Shown here: positions 18,034 through 27,225 of the stretch, piece by piece | How the letters are laid out: every line of letters begins with the position of its first letter | Position numbering within the stretch: the stretch's first letter is position 1 | Source of the DNA: Gammaproteobacteria bacterium | GTDB taxonomy: Bacteria > Pseudomonadota > Gammaproteobacteria > DSM-16500 | Assembly (NCBI GenBank): GCA_021325575.1 | Contig: JAJPGW010000012.1 | Coordinates: forward strand, 1-64,000 | Reading direction: 5' to 3' | Length of the DNA: 64,000 nt | Made by a program: the position numbers and the translations under genes | Notes under the pieces: model-generated | Database searches by the model: none | What the model was told of the DNA's origin: nothing | The model's input: the letters and a program-made list of their open reading frames with translations, nothing else

Positions 18034-20006
18034 ATCTTCATCGGGATAATGACTAATTCTTTACCCTGTAAATGCAATTGTCTTTGCAAAGTGACGGGTG
18101 TTTCATTATGTAAAAAACGTGTGATCCAATTGTCATGTTCGAAAATCAATTTGCTGGAAAAGAAAATACAATTCGGGAAATCTTCGCCAACTTTTTCAGC
18201 CAGTCCACTTAATTTTTCCACGGTATCCGTTCCAAATGCGACATAGCTTCTCGCGGCAATGCCGTATTGTTGACAATAATCAACAAAATATTGCATGGTG
18301 TGGTTTACTTCTTCGCGCATTTTTTCAAGCGCGGATGCGCCAGTAAAACTTTCGACATCGACGATACCTACACTGATAAAAATAAAATTCTTGAAGTGAC
18401 GCGGGAACATGCGTAATACGCATAATAGAGTATGCATGCCGATTCCAGGATTTTTGCCGACTAATATACCTGCTGTTGGCTGTTGGGGATCCGGAATGAC
18501 GCATTGTAATCTTTTTTCAACGATGGGTTGCATTAATTGCGAATCGAGTAGCGCAAGTGTTTTATTGACATCATTGTAATGTCGCTTAATCAATAAACAA
18601 ATCCCAATCACAGCCAGGGTAATAAGAACGGTGACCCAACCGCCTTCTTCAAATTTGGAAAATAACGTGATGCATAAAATACTCGTGGTCACGAGGGCTG
18701 CGAAAACGGAAAACATTAATCGCAATTTCCAGCGAGGGGATGCTTTGCTTCGATGCGAGGCCCAATAAACACATAGACCGAAAAGAGATAATGAAAAAGT
18801 GATAAATACATTAATACTGTAAAGAATTACTAATAATGCAACGCTGCCATGGCTCCACAATAAAACTAATAGTGCAGCGATACCAAAGAGAATAATGCCA
18901 TTTTGCACCACTAGTCGAGTGGATAGATGGCGGAACCGATTGGGCATCCAATTGTCTAAAGCCATATTGGACAACACACTCGGTCCCGCTAAAAATCCGG
19001 TGTTGGCTCCAACAAATAGTAATCCTGCTTCCAACAATAAAGTAATAATTAAAACAGTGTTGCCGAAGGTGGAGTTGCCTAAAATCGTACTGAAAACGAT
19101 TGCATTCAGTGTCAATTCACCTTGTGGTTTTGCCTGCCAGAGTAAATAAAGCAAAATAATTCCAGCCGCTGTAAAGGCCAATGAGCAGGCCATGTAAAAC
19201 ATCGTCCATTTACCCGTTGTTACACGCGGTTCACTTAATCGGTTTACGTTATTTGAGACTGCTTCAAGGCCAGTATAAGTACCGCCCCCTAATGAATAAG
19301 CATGCAACATTAATGCTAAGAGGGGTATCCAACCCAGGGTGAGTGCTAATTTTTTGGTTTCGGTAATCGTGTCTGGAACGACTGTTAATAATCCTTTGCT
19401 ATGTGCGGAGATGCCATAGACGATGAGCGCAAAATGAAAAATGACAAACCCAACAAAAATAGGCAAGAGAACGATGATGGATTCCTTCATGCCGCGGAGG
19501 TTAAGTGCCAGCAATATAATAATCATCAGCGCTTCAGCAAATAATTTATAATGCATAAAATGCACTGGAATCATGCTGAAAATAGCATCCATTCCGCTTG
19601 CGGTTGAAACTGCAATCGTTAAAACATAATCGATCAAAAGGGCGGCGCCCGAGACTAAACCCACATAAGGGCCTAATAATTGCGTTGCGACTTTATATCC
19701 ACCGCCGCCACTGGGAAATAATTCAATAACTTGGTTATAACCTAACGAGATAACAAAAACGGTAACTGCCGTGGCAATTGCAATGAATAATGCTAGATGG
19801 GTATGAGAACCTAGGGCGATGAAAGTTTCTTCTGGACCGTAACAAGATGACGAAAGACCGTCTGCCCCTAATCCAATCCAGGCAAGAAAAGCGACTAATG
19901 AAACGTGCCGCAAGATATTGGGGTTAAATGGATTAAGCGGGTCCCCGATGAAAAAATGCTTTATTTTAGCTGTAATAGAAGTTTGCATAGTCGATGAAGT
20001 ATACAC
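18030..20006 (-). CDS. KimA/APC-type potassium or amino acid transporter with C-terminal cytosolic domain
   Basis: A 658-residue membrane protein with ~12 hydrophobic segments and a soluble C-terminal domain of ~150 residues. The N-terminal motif LGADGLSSSCYGPEETFIAL closely follows the KimA (YdaO) pattern G-A-D-x-L-S-S-x-x-Y-x-x-E-E, and SGGGGYKVATQLLG follows in helix 2. KimA proteins are high-affinity K+/H+ symporters within the APC superfamily, so potassium uptake is the best guess; an amino acid substrate is not excluded. The start may be GTG 20006, overlapping the SDR stop by one base, or ATG 19988; neither has a clear ribosome site. Confidence 0.75.
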   Translation of the reverse strand: MYTSSTMQTSITAKIKHFFIGDPLNPFNPNILRHVSLVAFLAWIGLGADGLSSSCYGPEETFIALGSHTHLALFIAIATAVTVFVISLGYNQVIELFPSGGGGYKVATQLLGPYVGLVSGAALLIDYVLTIAVSTASGMDAIFSMIPVHFMHYKLFAEALMIIILLALNLRGMKESIIVLLPIFVGFVIFHFALIVYGISAHSKGLLTVVPDTITETKKLALTLGWIPLLALMLHAYSLGGGTYTGLEAVSNNVNRLSEPRVTTGKWTMFYMACSLAFTAAGIILLYLLWQAKPQGELTLNAIVFSTILGNSTFGNTVLIITLLLEAGLLFVGANTGFLAGPSVLSNMALDNWMPNRFRHLSTRLVVQNGIILFGIAALLVLLWSHGSVALLVILYSINVFITFSLSLFGLCVYWASHRSKASPRWKLRLMFSVFAALVTTSILCITLFSKFEEGGWVTVLITLAVIGICLLIKRHYNDVNKTLALLDSQLMQPIVEKRLQCVIPDPQQPTAGILVGKNPGIGMHTLLCVLRMFPRHFKNFIFISVGIVDVESFTGASALEKMREEVNHTMQYFVDYCQQYGIAARSYVAFGTDTVEKLSGLAEKVGEDFPNCIFFSSKLIFEHDNWITRFLHNETPVTLQRQLHLQGKELVIIPMKI

Positions 20007-20770
20007 TATTTAGGCTGCATGCGTAAGGCACCATCCAATCGGATGACTTCGCCATTAATCATTTGATTATCAATGAGATGCAACACTAATTTGGCGAATT
20101 CTTCGGGCCGTCCCAGGCGTTTTGGGAAGGGCACGGTTGCAGCCAATGAGGCCCTGGCTTCAGGGGGTAATTTGTCAAACATGGGTGTATCTATCAGTCC
20201 CGGCGCAATGGTGTTAACTCGAATTCCGAACTGGGCCAATTCGCGTGCGGCAGGTAAAGTCAAAGCAACAATTCCGCCTTTAGAAGCGCTATAGGCTGTT
20301 TGGCCAATTTGTCCTTCGAAAGCGGCAACCGATGCGGTGTTGATGATAATGCCACGTTCTTCGGATTCCCCGAGCGGATCCAGTTTTGTCATTTCTGCGG
20401 CAGCTAAGCGCATGAGATTAAAAGAACCAATTAAATTAATTTCGATCACTTGCTGGAATTCATCCAGTGGCATGGGACCTTCTTTACCCACCATGCGTTT
20501 GCTTCTGACGATGCCTGCGCAATTCACACAAATTCGCGCTGGGCCGAATTTTGCGGAAGATTTTTTTATCGCTTCTTGAACACTGACAGGATCGGTCACA
20601 TCACAATGGACCGCAAGACCATTTATTTCGGTTGCTAATTTCTGAGCCGCATCGTCATTCAAATCAAAAATAGCAACTTTCGCACCCGCTTTACTCAACA
20701 TGCGGGCCGTTGCCGCTCCCATACCGGATGCGCCGCCGCTAATCACAGCGACAGAATTTTTTACTTCCAT
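20006..20770 (-). CDS. SDR-family dehydrogenase, 3-hydroxyacyl-CoA dehydrogenase type 2-like
   Basis: A short-chain dehydrogenase of ~254 residues. The cofactor motif SGGASGMGAATA is near the N-terminus, the NCAGI motif is in the middle, and the catalytic Ser with YSASKGG is present. The sequence GQIGQTAYSASKGGIVALTLPAARELAQFGIRVNTIAPGLIDTPM resembles HSD17B10-like 3-hydroxyacyl-CoA dehydrogenases. A role in beta-oxidation fits the nearby etfBA genes. ATG 20770 or 20773 is preferred over the TTG at 20776 because AAGAG lies just upstream. It is divergent from etfB and overlaps the start of the transporter by one base. Confidence 0.85.
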   Translation of the reverse strand: MEVKNSVAVISGGASGMGAATARMLSKAGAKVAIFDLNDDAAQKLATEINGLAVHCDVTDPVSVQEAIKKSSAKFGPARICVNCAGIVRSKRMVGKEGPMPLDEFQQVIEINLIGSFNLMRLAAAEMTKLDPLGESEERGIIINTASVAAFEGQIGQTAYSASKGGIVALTLPAARELAQFGIRVNTIAPGLIDTPMFDKLPPEARASLAATVPFPKRLGRPEEFAKLVLHLIDNQMINGEVIRLDGALRMQPK

Positions 20771-20841
20771 CATCAAGCTCTTTTAAATTTGATTGAGATT
20801 GTGGATACTACACGAATTAAAGAGGGACAGGAAGCCAGAAG

Positions 20842-21591
20842 ATGAAAATTCTCGTCGCAGTAAAAAGAGTGATTGATTTCTCAACACGCATTCGCATTAA
20901 AGCAGATGAATCCGGCGTTGAAACCGCGCATGTCAAAATGTCCATGAATCCATTTGATGAAATTGCCGTCGAAGAAGCGGTTCGTTTAAAAGAAAATAAC
21001 ATTGCAAAAGAAATTATTGCCGTATCCATCGGACCTGCTGCGTGTCAGGAAACGTTGCGCACGGCGCTTGCGATGGGTGCAGATCGCGCGATTTTAGTTG
21101 AAACTGAAAAAGAAATTCAACCACTTGCTGCTGCAAAAATTTTAAAAGCATTAACGGAAAAAGAATCGCCGCAATTAATTATTTTAGGTAAACAAGCCAT
21201 TGATACCGATAATAATCAAGTCGGACAAATGCTTGCAGGATTATTGAATTGGCCGCAAGGCACATTTGCTTCCAAACTTTTAATTGAAAATGAAAATATC
21301 AAAATTACTCGAGAAATTGACGGGGGATTGGAAACGGTACGCTTAAAATTGCCAGCTGTTGTGACAACGGATTTACGATTAAATGAGCCGCGTTATATTT
21401 CTCTGCCGAACATTGTTCAGGCAAAAAGGAAACCCATTACTGTCGTGAAATTAGATGAATTAAATCTCGATGTAACGCCCCGCATGGAAACCTTAAAAAT
21501 TTCTGCTCCCGAAAAACGCCGCGCAGGAATGAAAGTCAATTCGGTTGCGGAATTAGTGGATAAATTAAAGCACGAAGCACGGGTGATTTGA
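20842..21591 (+). CDS. etfB: Electron transfer flavoprotein beta subunit
   Basis: A 249-residue ETF beta subunit that binds AMP and, with EtfA, takes electrons from acyl-CoA dehydrogenases. Family motifs seen are [13 protein letters not shown] at the start, [34 protein letters not shown] and the recognition-loop region [15 protein letters not shown]. The ribosome site is AGGAAG. The stop TGATG overlaps the etfA start by one base, so the subunits are translationally coupled in equimolar amounts. Confidence 0.95.
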   Translation: MKILVAVKRVIDFSTRIRIKADESGVETAHVKMSMNPFDEIAVEEAVRLKENNIAKEIIAVSIGPAACQETLRTALAMGADRAILVETEKEIQPLAAAKILKALTEKESPQLIILGKQAIDTDNNQVGQMLAGLLNWPQGTFASKLLIENENIKITREIDGGLETVRLKLPAVVTTDLRLNEPRYISLPNIVQAKRKPITVVKLDELNLDVTPRMETLKISAPEKRRAGMKVNSVAELVDKLKHEARVI

Positions 21592-22529
21592 TGAAAATTT
21601 TAATTTTAGCGGAACATGATAATACTGTTTTAAAACCAGTGAATTTTCATACGCTCACGGCGGCGCATCAATTAGGAAGTGATGTGGATGTCTTGATTGC
21701 AGGTTGTGAGTGTAAAAAAGTCGTTGATGAAGCCAAATCGCTTGATGTTAAAAAAATTCTTGTCGCCGATGCGAAAGAATATCAACATCAATTAGCTGAA
21801 AATATTGCGCCATTACTCGCTGATCTTGCAAAAAATTATGATTATGTGCTGACAGGGGCCACAACGTTTGGCAAAAATAGTTTACCGCGAGCTGCTGCTT
21901 TATTAGATTCAGCGATGATTTCAGATGTCAGCAAAATTTTGTCGGCGGATACCTTTGTAAGACCCATTTATGCAGGCAATGCATTAGCGACGGTTAAATC
22001 ATTAGATAAAATAAAATTATTGACGATTCGAAGCACTGCCTTTCAAGCGGAAAAAAATGCGTCAGCAAATCCGGTCGTAGAAAATATTGGAACAATTGTT
22101 AAAAATGATTTATCCCATTTTGAAAATCAGGAATTAACGGTTTCAACGAGACCTGAATTAACCGCAGCGCGTGTCGTCATTTCAGGTGGTCGCGGATTGA
22201 AAAGTGCTGACAATTTTAAATTATTAGAAAAAATTGCCGATCAGTTAGGCGCTGCCATTGGTGCTTCACGCGCTGCCGTCGATGCCGGTTTTGCACCCAA
22301 TGATTATCAAGTTGGACAAACCGGAAAAGTCGTCGCGCCCGATTTATATATTGCAGTGGGTATTTCCGGCGCGATACAACACATGGCCGGCATGAAAGAC
22401 AGCAAAGTGATTGTCGCAATCAACACCGACCCCGATGCGCCGATTTTTGAAGTGGCGGATTATGGATTGGTGGGCGATCTTTTTAAAGTATTGCCAGAAT
22501 TGCAAGAAGAATTAACTAAACAAAAATAA
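21591..22529 (+). CDS. etfA: Electron transfer flavoprotein alpha subunit
   Basis: A 312-residue ETF alpha subunit holding the FAD. The C-terminal FAD domain is complete: [50 protein letters not shown] and [18 protein letters not shown] 21591 is chosen over the in-frame TTG at 21588 since it forms the TGATG overlap with etfB. With ETF-QO (7626-9230) all three components of the electron bridge to ubiquinone are in this window, but at two loci. Confidence 0.95.
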   Translation: MKILILAEHDNTVLKPVNFHTLTAAHQLGSDVDVLIAGCECKKVVDEAKSLDVKKILVADAKEYQHQLAENIAPLLADLAKNYDYVLTGATTFGKNSLPRAAALLDSAMISDVSKILSADTFVRPIYAGNALATVKSLDKIKLLTIRSTAFQAEKNASANPVVENIGTIVKNDLSHFENQELTVSTRPELTAARVVISGGRGLKSADNFKLLEKIADQLGAAIGASRAAVDAGFAPNDYQVGQTGKVVAPDLYIAVGISGAIQHMAGMKDSKVIVAINTDPDAPIFEVADYGLVGDLFKVLPELQEELTKQK

Positions 22530-22532
22530 ATC

Positions 22533-22555
22533 CTCCCGCGCGAAGCGCGCGGGAG
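22533..22555. terminator. GC-rich hairpin between convergent etfA and the 22563 gene
   Basis: A 10-bp perfect stem (CTCCCGCGCG / CGCGCGGGAG) with a 3-base loop lies 3 bp after the etfA stop. There is no T-run on the plus strand. On the minus strand it is followed by GATTTATTTTTG, so it may terminate both convergent transcripts. Confidence 0.65.
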
Positions 22556-22562
22556 TGATGTG

Positions 22563-23165
22563 TTAACGTAATGTGGGTGCTTCAACAACAAATTCAGTGT
22601 CGCTTTTTTGTTTCGTGGGTGAACTGTTAAACAATGATGCGTAACAATCTCGTAAACACTCTAAAACTGAATCGACACAATCCTTTTGCGGTGGCAGACT
22701 TTTGATTTCAAGCCGCTTTGCTTCGGGTGATTTGGGTGAAGCACCGGTCCCATGACGTTGTGTTAATGCACGAGTCATAAAAGGATTCGGTTCTGCCCGT
22801 TCTGCAGGTGCGGCAGTCGGCGGCGTGTTAGTTCGTTGTAATATAGTACTCGATGAACTGAATGGTTGCGATTTGGGTTGTGGCAAAGTTTCTGAAACCC
22901 GTGCTGCAGCGGCTTCAGTTTTTTCCTCAGATTTTGGGATCTCAATTGTGAGCGTCCCAGTTAATGCTGTGGGCTCATGCGCTTGAAATGGATTGCGTGG
23001 GGATCGAGGTTTTGGAGGCTCATTTTGAGACCCTTGAGCAGTTGGAGAATTATTTTCCGAATCTTCGGTTTCAAAATCATCCCCAGCTTCTGGATGATCT
23101 CTGCCGTTAATCCAAAGAAATTTATCAGGATCCGGTGTTTTTGGCGGCTTTCCCTGTCCAAGCAT
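22563..23165 (-). CDS. Unknown Pro/Ser/Glu-rich hydrophilic protein (effector-like)
   Basis: A 200-residue disordered-looking protein rich in Pro, Ser, Glu, Thr and Lys, with no hydrophobic segment and no recognised domain. ATG 23165 is chosen because AAGGAGATATTGCT gives an ideal ribosome site; the longer frame to 23201 has none. The first 25 residues (MLGQGKPPKTPDPDKFLWIN) and the last ~40 (KDCVDSVLECLRDCYASLF) look more ordered. It shares a short divergent promoter region with the 23258 gene. It could be a translocated effector or regulator, but there is no direct evidence. Confidence 0.6.
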   Translation of the reverse strand: MLGQGKPPKTPDPDKFLWINGRDHPEAGDDFETEDSENNSPTAQGSQNEPPKPRSPRNPFQAHEPTALTGTLTIEIPKSEEKTEAAAARVSETLPQPKSQPFSSSSTILQRTNTPPTAAPAERAEPNPFMTRALTQRHGTGASPKSPEAKRLEIKSLPPQKDCVDSVLECLRDCYASLFNSSPTKQKSDTEFVVEAPTLR

Positions 23166-23257
23166 AGCAATATCTCCTTGTTTACAAAACAATTCTGGCA
23201 TTACTATACAATAATAATTGCTATAATCATAGTAAACGAGGACTAAATAGGTACTGT

Positions 23258-23737
23258 ATGGTCAAAGATCTAGATGATGATTTAAATGACGAATCTGGTA
23301 GTCAAACGGGCGGTGAGGGCAAAGGTGGCCAGACCGGAAAAATTATTTATCGCTATCGCGACGCGGCTTCTTTACCCCCGCGAGATGATGCATTGCCCCC
23401 AGGTGAAATAAAAAGACTTTTGATCGTTCATGCCGATTTACATAAAGCTTATACCGAGAAACAAAAAGTAACGCGCAAGGAACGCGCTGCATTAAAAGAA
23501 GGGAAAAAAATTCTGGCCCATCGGCAACAATTAGGCATGGGCGGTGGTGGCGGTCTTTCGAATTATAAAAAACATCCCCTCACCAATCGCGCGCAATTTA
23601 GCGGTATGGATAAACAGATCATTGGTTTGCCAACGGAATTAGAAGCAAATACCAATCAGGAATTGCAGGACAAATTAGAAAATCGTTACCAACATCGTTT
23701 CACGCCTCAATCCGCTCCACGATTGACTCGTCATTAG
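23258..23737 (+). CDS. Unknown small basic/glycine-rich protein upstream of ankH
   Basis: A 159-residue hydrophilic protein. It has an acidic Gly-rich N-terminus (residues 1-25), a helical Lys/Glu-rich centre (about 60-100), then GMGGGGGL and a polar tail. No family is recognised. A TATAAT box lies at 23222-23227 in the upstream region. It ends 9 bp before the AnkH-like gene, so the two are probably co-transcribed and it may be a chaperone or co-effector; that is inference from position only. Confidence 0.6.
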   Translation: MVKDLDDDLNDESGSQTGGEGKGGQTGKIIYRYRDAASLPPRDDALPPGEIKRLLIVHADLHKAYTEKQKVTRKERAALKEGKKILAHRQQLGMGGGGGLSNYKKHPLTNRAQFSGMDKQIIGLPTELEANTNQELQDKLENRYQHRFTPQSAPRLTRH

Positions 23738-23746
23738 GTATAAAAC

Positions 23747-25132
23747 ATGTTTTCGTTTGCGGATGCCATTATTCAAGAAGATATCAATCAAGTGCAAAAT
23801 GCCTTGCGCTACGGTGTCTCATTGAATCAATTGGATGAATATGGTTTCACGCCACTCATTGAAGCGGCCATTGCCAACAATACTGACATTGCCAAAATGC
23901 TGATTGAACACGGTGCCGATGTGAATTTACAAGATAGCATAGGCGGCACCGCGCTGCATTGGGCAGCAGAAAATAATAATCTCGCGTTAACCAAATTATT
24001 ATTAGAAAACGGCGCCAACCCGAATGCGTTTAATCTTTCAGGACAACCGGTTTTGGTCATGCCTTATTTGCGTCAACAAACAGCGCTGAAGCGCGTTTTG
24101 ATTCAAGCGGGCGCTAATCTCGATTTTACTCAGGATTTTGTCAATACAAAACTACTGGGCCATTTATTTGAGTTGGTCGGAACCGCCAATATTATTTCAC
24201 CCAAAAATGAATTTGTCGAAGTGGATTTTGAAGGATTTTTTCTGGAAGTGACATTAGGCATGATTGCAGAATCGCTTTTGCAATTTAAAACGCATTTTGC
24301 AGGTCGCACGATTCGTCGTTACATGCATTTAACGGAAGTGATTATTCAGGTTTTGCAGCGCGCTTCTCAAATTATTAAATATCAGCAATATCAAGTGGAT
24401 TTAAAACAACATGAAAAAACGGTCCGTGCTCTGATTCAAGAAGAGCCCTTAATTATTCCGATTGCTTACGAAGGCCATGCTATTACGTTTATCAAGCTTG
24501 CCAATTTTTTGGTAAAATGCGATCGACGCGAAGAAAGCCGTCTCTATGACAATGTTGTGTTTTATCAAATGATGCATCCTGAAAAATTGTCTGTCGCTGC
24601 AATTAAAGATTTAATTTATGAAAAACAATCCTATGAAACTATCAATACTGTTTTACCCGAGATGCTGGATTTACAATTTCTGACAGAATTAAAAGTGCCT
24701 GCGCAAATCAGCGGAAATTGTTCTTGGGCCAATGTGGAAGCCTGTATTCCGGTTTTGTTTTTTTTACTTTTTTCAAAGGCGAGTGATTTTCAGAAAAATT
24801 TTGTGCGTTATAAAAGTCTCGCGATGGAGTTTTTCAATCAATGGCGTGAATGGAACAAAGATCGCTCATTAAGTTTTTGCATACAAGCTTTTCATGAAGG
24901 AGACTCAATCAGAAAAGCATGCAAGGCGGAAATTTTGGCCGCAGTACTTTTTCAGTGTTGCAATGAAGATACGTTGAAGAGTCGTGAACGTGCGGATCTC
25001 ATTTTAACGGCACTCGGCGAAAACTATTTTTATGTCATCCAAAATTATGTCAAAACGTATTTTTATGAAGACATTAGCGAAGAAGGCAAGCGATTTGTGG
25101 AAATTTTAAAATCATATGGTATCAAAGTATAA
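23747..25132 (+). CDS. ankH: Ankyrin-repeat protein resembling core effector AnkH/LegA3
   Basis: A 461-residue protein. Residues ~1-125 form three to four ankyrin repeats (YGFTPLIEAAIANNTDIAKM, LIEHGADVNLQD, then ALHWAAENNNLALTKLLLENGANPN). The C-terminal two thirds is helical and contains GHAITFIK (His244), an Asp at 259 and NCSWANVEA (Cys325). That order is compatible with a permuted papain-like protease fold. Legionella AnkH (LegA3), a Dot/Icm effector conserved across the genus, combines ankyrin repeats with a cysteine protease-like domain, and the length here is similar. The identification rests on architecture and recalled resemblance, not alignment. The ribosome site is weak (TAGGT). 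Confidence 0.68.
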   Translation: MFSFADAIIQEDINQVQNALRYGVSLNQLDEYGFTPLIEAAIANNTDIAKMLIEHGADVNLQDSIGGTALHWAAENNNLALTKLLLENGANPNAFNLSGQPVLVMPYLRQQTALKRVLIQAGANLDFTQDFVNTKLLGHLFELVGTANIISPKNEFVEVDFEGFFLEVTLGMIAESLLQFKTHFAGRTIRRYMHLTEVIIQVLQRASQIIKYQQYQVDLKQHEKTVRALIQEEPLIIPIAYEGHAITFIKLANFLVKCDRREESRLYDNVVFYQMMHPEKLSVAAIKDLIYEKQSYETINTVLPEMLDLQFLTELKVPAQISGNCSWANVEACIPVLFFLLFSKASDFQKNFVRYKSLAMEFFNQWREWNKDRSLSFCIQAFHEGDSIRKACKAEILAAVLFQCCNEDTLKSRERADLILTALGENYFYVIQNYVKTYFYEDISEEGKRFVEILKSYGIKV

Positions 25133-25179
25133 ACGGTGCTATTCTTATGTTCGAATGGCTAATTTAGAAGGAGCTTCAT

Positions 25180-25389
25180 ATGGAATTGAACATGAAATTA
25201 TATGCCCAGATTGCTTATATTCTGGTGTTAGTGGGTGGCATCAATTGGGGTTTAGTCGGTTTACTTAACCTGAATATTGTTGGCCTCATTTTAGGTGGTC
25301 CCATGTCTATCTTAGCGCGACTGGTTTACATTATCGTTGGCGTCGCCGCTGGATTTTTGATATACGACAAATGGATTAAAAAATCTTAA
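25180..25389 (+). CDS. DUF378 small membrane protein
   Basis: A 69-residue protein with two transmembrane helices and the DUF378 pattern GGINWGLVGLLNLNIVGLILGG. Function unknown. AAGGAG at ideal spacing supports ATG 25180. The region after its stop runs into a palindromic repeat that also forms the 3' end of the convergent permease gene. Confidence 0.88.
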   Translation: MELNMKLYAQIAYILVLVGGINWGLVGLLNLNIVGLILGGPMSILARLVYIIVGVAAGFLIYDKWIKKS

Positions 25390-25399
25390 AAATTACTTT

Positions 25400-25426
25400 T
25401 GTCATCCCGCCTCAGACGGGATGACA
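25400..25426. repeat. Palindromic repeat GTCATCCCG...CGGGATGAC
   Basis: A 10-bp perfect inverted repeat (TGTCATCCCG / CGGGATGACA) with a 7-base centre. A related hairpin occurs at 50921-50946. On the minus strand it encodes the last residues (VIPSEAG) and the stop codon of the permease at 25402-26760, and it can also serve as a terminator for the plus-strand DUF378 gene. Confidence 0.8.
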
Positions 25427-26760
25427 GTTTCTGCCATGTAATTCTTGACGCGGCTATAGGATAGATAAATGAATATGCCGAACGTTGTCCATACCATGAA
25501 ACTGATCCAAGTGCTGCGCGGCAAAGAAATCATGAGATAAAAACAAAGTAAAACACCAATAATGGGTATCGTTAATCCCCAAGGTGTTTTAAAAGATCTT
25601 TTTAGATTAGGCTGATTAATTCGAAGCGCGATTACAATCCCACACACCCCGACAAACGCTGCAAGCGTTCCGATATTGACTAAGTTCGCCAAATCACTAA
25701 TCGGACAAAACCCCGCCATACCTGCGATGATCGCGCCTACACTCCAAATGAGTCTGCGAGGGGTTTGACTTTTTTTATCGATTTTTACAAAACATTGCGG
25801 CAATAAACCATCTCGCGCCATGGCAAGCGAAACCCGAGAAACGCCAAAAAACATCGGTAAAATAGCTGCAGTTAAGCCTGCAACGGCGCCGACTGAAATG
25901 AGAGCGCTTGAAAACTGGAATCCAATACCATGTAAAGCCTGCGCGACAGGTGATGTGACATTTAACGTGGTATATTTTGCGATACCCGTCAATAAAGCGG
26001 CGACCAGAATATAAATCAAAGTACAAATAATCAGTGATGCAATAATCCCAATCGGCAAATCTCTTTTTGGGTTAACGGATTCTTCACCTGCTGTTGCAAG
26101 GGCATCAAACCCAATGTAGGCAAAAAAGATAAAGCTTGCGCCATTCACAATTCCCTGAAAACCAAACGGCATAAACGGTTGCCAATTCGCAGAGTTAAAA
26201 TGAAAAAAACCAATCGCAATAAAAATAGCAAGCACCACTAATTTAATAACTACAATAAAATTATTAAAACGCACCCCTTGTTTTGTGCCAATCGACATGA
26301 GGGTTGCCAAAGATAAAATAATAAAAACCGCGGGCAAATTCACAATTCCACCATGAAAAGGATCTGTGCTTAAGGCACGCGGAATAGTTAAATGGATAGC
26401 GCTCAATAGATGTTGCAAATAACCAGACCAACCGATAGACACGGTCGAAATATCCAAGCCGTATTCCAAAAGTAAATCCCAGCCCATCATCCAAGCAAAA
26501 AATTCACCGACACTTTTATAAGCATAACCATAAGCGCCACCACAACCGCCAAAACTGGATGCGAGTTCCGCATAAGCAAACGCGGTAAATGCACAAGCCG
26601 TGCCCGCCAGTAAATAAGAAAAAATAATTGCAGGGCCCGCTTGAGTCGCAGCCGCAATCCCTGTCAAAACAAAAATGCCGGCGCCGATGATGGCGCCGAT
26701 TCCGAGTAGGGTTAAATCAAATGCCGTCAAACAGCGTCGTAATTCATTTGTATGTTCCAT
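25402..26760 (-). CDS. APC-family amino acid permease (cationic amino acid transporter-like)
   Basis: A 452-residue, 12-TM permease. The first helix has LTLLGIGAIIGAGIFVLTG, the substrate-binding glycine-rich motif of APC transporters, and FAYIGFDALATAGEESVNPKRDLPIGI matches the CAT/YfnA subgroup. The substrate is probably a basic or branched-chain amino acid but is not decidable here. GGAGGG precedes ATG 26760. The C-terminal tail and stop are supplied by a dispersed palindromic repeat. Confidence 0.88.
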   Translation of the reverse strand: MEHTNELRRCLTAFDLTLLGIGAIIGAGIFVLTGIAAATQAGPAIIFSYLLAGTACAFTAFAYAELASSFGGCGGAYGYAYKSVGEFFAWMMGWDLLLEYGLDISTVSIGWSGYLQHLLSAIHLTIPRALSTDPFHGGIVNLPAVFIILSLATLMSIGTKQGVRFNNFIVVIKLVVLAIFIAIGFFHFNSANWQPFMPFGFQGIVNGASFIFFAYIGFDALATAGEESVNPKRDLPIGIIASLIICTLIYILVAALLTGIAKYTTLNVTSPVAQALHGIGFQFSSALISVGAVAGLTAAILPMFFGVSRVSLAMARDGLLPQCFVKIDKKSQTPRRLIWSVGAIIAGMAGFCPISDLANLVNIGTLAAFVGVCGIVIALRINQPNLKRSFKTPWGLTIPIIGVLLCFYLMISLPRSTWISFMVWTTFGIFIYLSYSRVKNYMAETVIPSEAG

Positions 26761-26930
26761 TACGGAAGCCCTCCATGTTTTTTTGTTTTTTATCTATACT
26801 TAAAAGAGGATTTACGTCAGATAAAATTCATTTCACTTTCCAAACTTTCTGTAAACAATATAAATATACCTAGCGCTAATGCTATAATTGTTTCTCACAT
26901 ATTGTTTAAAAATTCCTGACAGGGATGGTT

Positions 26931-27221
26931 ATGTTTTTAATTACTCTACACTATTTGAAGCCCTTAGATATAGTAGAAAAACATCTTTTAGCACACCGCG
27001 ATTTCTTAGAAGAAGGTTACAAAAAAGACTATTTTATTGTCTCTGGTCCAAAAAACCCTCGTACCGGCGGGATTATTCTTTCCCAATTAAAAAATCGGGA
27101 ACAATTGTTCAATATTATAAAAGAAGACCCTTTTTATACCAATGGGATCGCTGAATACGACATTATTGAATTTCAGCCGGTTAAATATCATAAACAGTTC
27201 GCTCATTTTATTGGTGAATAA
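26931..27221 (+). CDS. yciI: YciI-like family protein
   Basis: A ~96-residue protein of the YCII/ferredoxin-like alpha-beta fold family. The body follows the family pattern closely: HLLAHRDFLEEGYKKDYFIVSGPKNPRTGGIIL and DPFYTNGIAEYDIIEFQPVKYH. The His (HR) and Asp (EDPF) residues proposed to be catalytic in YciI proteins are present. The start may be ATG 26931 (AGGG upstream) or ATG 26925. It precedes the GGDEF-EAL gene with only 4 bp between, so they are likely co-transcribed. Confidence 0.85.
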   Translation: MFLITLHYLKPLDIVEKHLLAHRDFLEEGYKKDYFIVSGPKNPRTGGIILSQLKNREQLFNIIKEDPFYTNGIAEYDIIEFQPVKYHKQFAHFIGE

Positions 27222-27225
27222 TATT

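Noticed and set aside
26888-27154. An 88-codon plus-strand frame overlapping yciI
   Set aside because: It is a shifted frame of the clear YciI gene with no ribosome site and no family pattern.
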